7,036 bases of DNA. Source: an uncultured bacterium. Its GTDB lineage: Bacteria; Verrucomicrobiota; Lentisphaeria; Victivallales; Victivallaceae. Below, in pieces: positions 4,941 to 7,036 of this stretch. Numbering within the stretch: the stretch's first letter is position 1; each line of letters starts with the position of its first letter. A program made the translations under genes and the position numbers. The stretch covers positions 1-7,036 of the forward strand of contig CASECL010000115.1 of NCBI GenBank assembly GCA_949286445.1, written 5' to 3'. The notes under the pieces are model-generated. The model searched no databases. It was not told where the DNA came from and saw only the letters and a program-made list of their open reading frames with translations.

Positions 4941-6614
4941 ATGCGCAGTGATGCAATGAAAGTCGGAGACGAACGCGCTCCGCACCGCAGTCTGATGCGG
5001 GCATCCGGACTTACCAGTGAAGACATAAAAAAGCCTTTTATTGGGGTATGCAACTCTTATACCAACATCGTTCCCGGCCATTGCCACCTGAAAAAGGTGG
5101 GCGAAATCATCTGTCAGGCCATCCGTGAGGCCGGCGGCGTGCCTTATGAGTTCAACACCATTGCCATTTGTGACGGTATTGCCATGGGACACCGGGGAAT
5201 GAAGTATTCTCTTCCCAGCCGTGAACTGATTGCCGATTGCGTCGAATCCATGGGCAGTGCGCATCTTTTTGATGCCATGATCTGCATTCCCAACTGCGAC
5301 AAAATTGTGCCCGGTATGCTGATGGGAGCAATGAGACTTAATCTGCCGACCATTTTTGCTTCCGGCGGTCCGATGCTGCCGGGAGGAAAATTTGAGGGTC
5401 ATGATTCAGATCTGATTACGGTTTTCGAGGGTGTTGCCCAGAAAAAGATCGGTAAACTCTCCGCTGAGGGCTTGGAAAAGCTGGAGTGTGAAGCCTGCCC
5501 CGGTCCGGGATCATGTTCCGGTATGTTCACTGCCAACAGCATGAACTGCCTCTGCGAAGCTCTGGGGGTCGCGCTTCCCGGCAACGGCTCAATTCCGGCG
5601 GTGGCTCCGGAACGGGTGGAACTCTGGAAAAAAGCGGCGAAACGGGCGGTGGAACTTGCTTTGGATCCCAACGCGCCTCATATCCGTGATTTTGCCACGG
5701 ATGAATCATTTTACAATGCTTTGACTTTGGATATGGCCATGGGCGGCAGCAGCAACACCATACTTCACACCCTGGCGGTGGCCAATGAAGCCGGCGTTCA
5801 GCTGGATTTGAAGAAAATGGATGAAATCAGCCGTTCAACGCCCAATATCTGCAAGGTTTCTCCCTCCAGCACCATTCATATCAATGATGTTCATGCGGTG
5901 GGCGGAGTTATGGCGATTATGAAGGAGATCGGCAAACTCGGCACGCTTCACACCAATGCTCCGACCATTTCCGGGAAAACCCTGGGCGAACAAATGGCGG
6001 ATGCTCCGGATGCAGACGGCGTGATTATCCGTAAACTGGATAATCCTCACAGCAAACAGGGCGGGCTGGCCATTCTTTTTGGCAATCTGGCGGAAAACGG
6101 CTGTGTGGTAAAGTCGGCCGGGGTTGCCAAATCCATGCTTACACACCGCGGTCCGGCGGTAATTTTTAACAGCGAGGAAGAAGCCGGCGAAGGTATTCTC
6201 GGCGGCAAAGTCAAAGCCGGAGATGTGGTGGTTATCCGCTACGAGGGCCCCAAAGGCGGCCCGGGAATGCAGGAAATGCTGGCTCCCACCAGTTACATTA
6301 TGGGCCGCGGACTGGGTGAAAGCGTGGCTCTGATTACCGACGGGCGTTTCTCCGGCGGAACTCACGGAGCCTGCATCGGCCACGTCAGTCCGGAAGCCGC
6401 CGCGGGTGGAGTGATCGCCCTGGTGGAAAATGGAGATATGATCAGCATTGACATACCCAACCGCACGATCAAACTTGAAGTGCCGGATGATGTTATCGCC
6501 GCCCGCCGTGCGGCATGGAAAGCTCCCGCGCCCAAGGTTACCACCGGGTACCTTGCCCGCTATGCCATGGCCGCCACCAGTGCGGATACCGGCGGAGTTC
6601 TCCGGGTAAAATAA
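4941..6614 (+). CDS. ilvD: Dihydroxy-acid dehydratase
   Basis: IlvD is the Fe-S and Mg2+-dependent enzyme that dehydrates 2,3-dihydroxy-isovalerate and 2,3-dihydroxy-3-methylvalerate to the keto acids leading to valine, leucine and isoleucine. The 557-residue protein matches the shorter bacterial/archaeal form (E. coli is 616). Visible motifs are GVCNSYTNIVPGHCHL (Cys37, Cys48), CDGIAMGHRGM (Asp78), NCDKIVPG (Cys119, Asp120 and Lys121, the lysine that is carbamylated in the family), CPGPGSCSGMFTANSMN (Cys192) and ITDGRFSGGTHG, with Ser471 as the likely catalytic base. Sugar-acid dehydratases share the fold, but the overall sequence fits IlvD. Whether it carries a 2Fe-2S or 4Fe-4S cluster I cannot settle. 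ATG 4941 follows AGGAG (4925-4929) and AAGGA (4931-4935); ATG 4956 is less likely. No other ilv or leu gene is adjacent; it appears monocistronic, with its own promoter and terminator. Confidence 0.96.
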   Translation: MRSDAMKVGDERAPHRSLMRASGLTSEDIKKPFIGVCNSYTNIVPGHCHLKKVGEIICQAIREAGGVPYEFNTIAICDGIAMGHRGMKYSLPSRELIADCVESMGSAHLFDAMICIPNCDKIVPGMLMGAMRLNLPTIFASGGPMLPGGKFEGHDSDLITVFEGVAQKKIGKLSAEGLEKLECEACPGPGSCSGMFTANSMNCLCEALGVALPGNGSIPAVAPERVELWKKAAKRAVELALDPNAPHIRDFATDESFYNALTLDMAMGGSSNTILHTLAVANEAGVQLDLKKMDEISRSTPNICKVSPSSTIHINDVHAVGGVMAIMKEIGKLGTLHTNAPTISGKTLGEQMADAPDADGVIIRKLDNPHSKQGGLAILFGNLAENGCVVKSAGVAKSMLTHRGPAVIFNSEEEAGEGILGGKVKAGDVVVIRYEGPKGGPGMQEMLAPTSYIMGRGLGESVALITDGRFSGGTHGACIGHVSPEAAAGGVIALVENGDMISIDIPNRTIKLEVPDDVIAARRAAWKAPAPKVTTGYLARYAMAATSADTGGVLRVK

Positions 6615-6637
6615 TCGATCCTTAAATAGTCGATTAT
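6611..6637 (+). other. Hairpin overlapping the ilvD stop codon
   Basis: ATAATCGA (6611-6618) pairs perfectly with TCGATTAT (6630-6637) across an 11-base loop and contains the TAA stop. It precedes the terminator by seven bases and may help protect the 3' end of the mRNA, or it may be chance. Confidence 0.3.
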
Positions 6638-6644
6638 GCAAAAG

Positions 6645-6677
6645 TGGAGGAAGATGGACTGTCTTCCTCCATTTTTT
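6645..6677 (+). terminator. Intrinsic terminator of ilvD
   Basis: TGGAGGAAGA (6645-6654) pairs perfectly with TCTTCCTCCA (6662-6671) around a 7-base loop, and six T follow. The flanking AAAAG/TTTTT can lengthen the stem. It is 30 bases after the ilvD stop. Confidence 0.92.
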
Positions 6678-6755
6678 ATTGTTCTGTCGCGGCGGCAACC
6701 CGGGGCGGGGCAGGTAGGGGGTAAAAAAAATTCTGAAGAATGGCAGTAAACTGCA

Positions 6756-6780
6756 GCAGAATTTTCACTGCAGAATTTTC
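6756..6780. repeat. Two 11-bp tandem direct repeats
   Basis: GCAGAATTTTC occurs at 6756-6766 and again at 6770-6780 (14-base period). The repeats lie in the spacer between the two convergent terminators. A small GCAGT/ACTGC hairpin sits just before them (6743-6754). No function is recognised. Confidence 0.4.
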
Positions 6781-6808
6781 CGTTTCGGAGCATATTTTTC
6801 CCGGGATG

Positions 6809-6850
6809 AAAAAAAATCCGGAAGTGAATAAAACACCTCCGGATTTTTTT
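6809..6850 (-). terminator. Bidirectional intrinsic terminator after rho
   Basis: AAAAAAATCCGGA (ending 6822) pairs with TCCGGATTTTTTT (6838-6850) around a 15-base loop. It has T runs on both strands and lies 15 bases after the rho stop. It ends rho transcription and could also catch readthrough from ilvD. Confidence 0.88.
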
Positions 6851-6864
6851 ACTTTGATTTATTT

Positions 6865-7036
6865 TCACTGATTCTGCAATGTCAGCAGAAATTCGATATT
6901 GGTCTTGACCTTTTTAAGCCGTCCGGTAAGCAGTTCCATAGCTTCGGCGGGAGGTACTCCGTTGAATGCTTTACGCAGGATCCAGAGTTTCTGAAGTTCG
7001 TCCGGATGGAGCAGGAGTTCTTCCTTGCGGGTGCCG
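6865..7036 (-). CDS. rho: Transcription termination factor Rho, C-terminal fragment
   Basis: Rho is the hexameric RNA-dependent ATPase/translocase that terminates transcription. Only the last 56 codons are inside the window; the gene runs in from beyond 7036 on the - strand and stops with TGA at 6867-6865. The visible residues begin GTRKEELLLHPDEL, continue LWILRKAFNG and PPAEAMELLTGRL, and end KTNIEFLLTLQNQ. This is the conserved Rho tail (GTRKEELL, then W-I-LRK, then eaMe-ll, then K-TN-eFL). The ATPase Walker motifs, the Q and R loops and the RNA-binding domain lie outside the window. It converges on ilvD, with two terminators in the spacer. Confidence 0.95.
   Translation of the reverse strand, partial: GTRKEELLLHPDELQKLWILRKAFNGVPPAEAMELLTGRLKKVKTNIEFLLTLQNQ

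Noticed and set aside
5835..6698. 287-aa frame on the - strand across ilvD
   Set aside because: It is an antisense shadow of a gene with strong family motifs and continues through the ilvD terminator.

Overview
The window reads as ordinary bacterial chromosome with about balanced base composition. It carries five protein genes on the + strand and two on the - strand. The order is dnaN (5'-truncated by the window edge), recF, lpdA, ruvC, a structured intergenic stretch, a 29-codon ribosomal-protein-like gene (-), ilvD (+) and the 3' end of rho (-). The dnaN-recF pair is typical of the region next to a replication origin, so dnaA and oriC probably lie upstream of the window. The tiny very basic gene belongs to the AURKAIP1/COX24 (mS38/bS22-like) family. 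Together with the gene style (TTCCGG-rich DNA, a ~557-residue IlvD, a separate rho), it makes me lean towards a PVC-superphylum bacterium such as Lentisphaerota, or a Bacteroidota-like relative. This taxonomic guess is weak and rests on memory of family sequences.

Positions 1-1922 hold the sliding clamp (dnaN) and the ABC-type recombination mediator RecF, 36 bases apart and probably co-transcribed. Positions 2009-3403 encode a complete dihydrolipoamide dehydrogenase with intact FAD, NAD, redox-disulfide and His-Glu motifs. After a 179-base gap, positions 3583-4083 encode the Holliday junction nuclease RuvC with all four acidic catalytic residues. Finding an E3 flavoenzyme between two recombination genes is unusual. 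No partner E1/E2 gene and no ruvA or ruvB is present here.

Downstream of ruvC (4088-4229) is a back-to-back series of inverted repeats ending in a strong intrinsic terminator. It could be a structured 3' UTR or a small RNA. Positions 4230-4611 hold no convincing gene. The 29-aa basic protein (4653-4742, -) has its own extended -10 promoter and terminator. It diverges from ilvD across a short A/T-rich spacer that contains two perfect palindromes next to a recognisable ilvD promoter. ilvD (4941-6614) encodes dihydroxy-acid dehydratase of valine/isoleucine biosynthesis and ends at a strong terminator. It converges on rho, whose C-terminal 56 residues are visible, and a bidirectional terminator lies between them.

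I see no mobile element, CRISPR array, phage gene or defence system, and no convincing new multi-gene system. The points most worth following up are the tiny ribosomal-protein-like gene, the structured RNA candidate after ruvC, the strong excess of the hexamer CCGGAA/TTCCGG across coding and noncoding DNA, and the palindromes between the divergent promoters.
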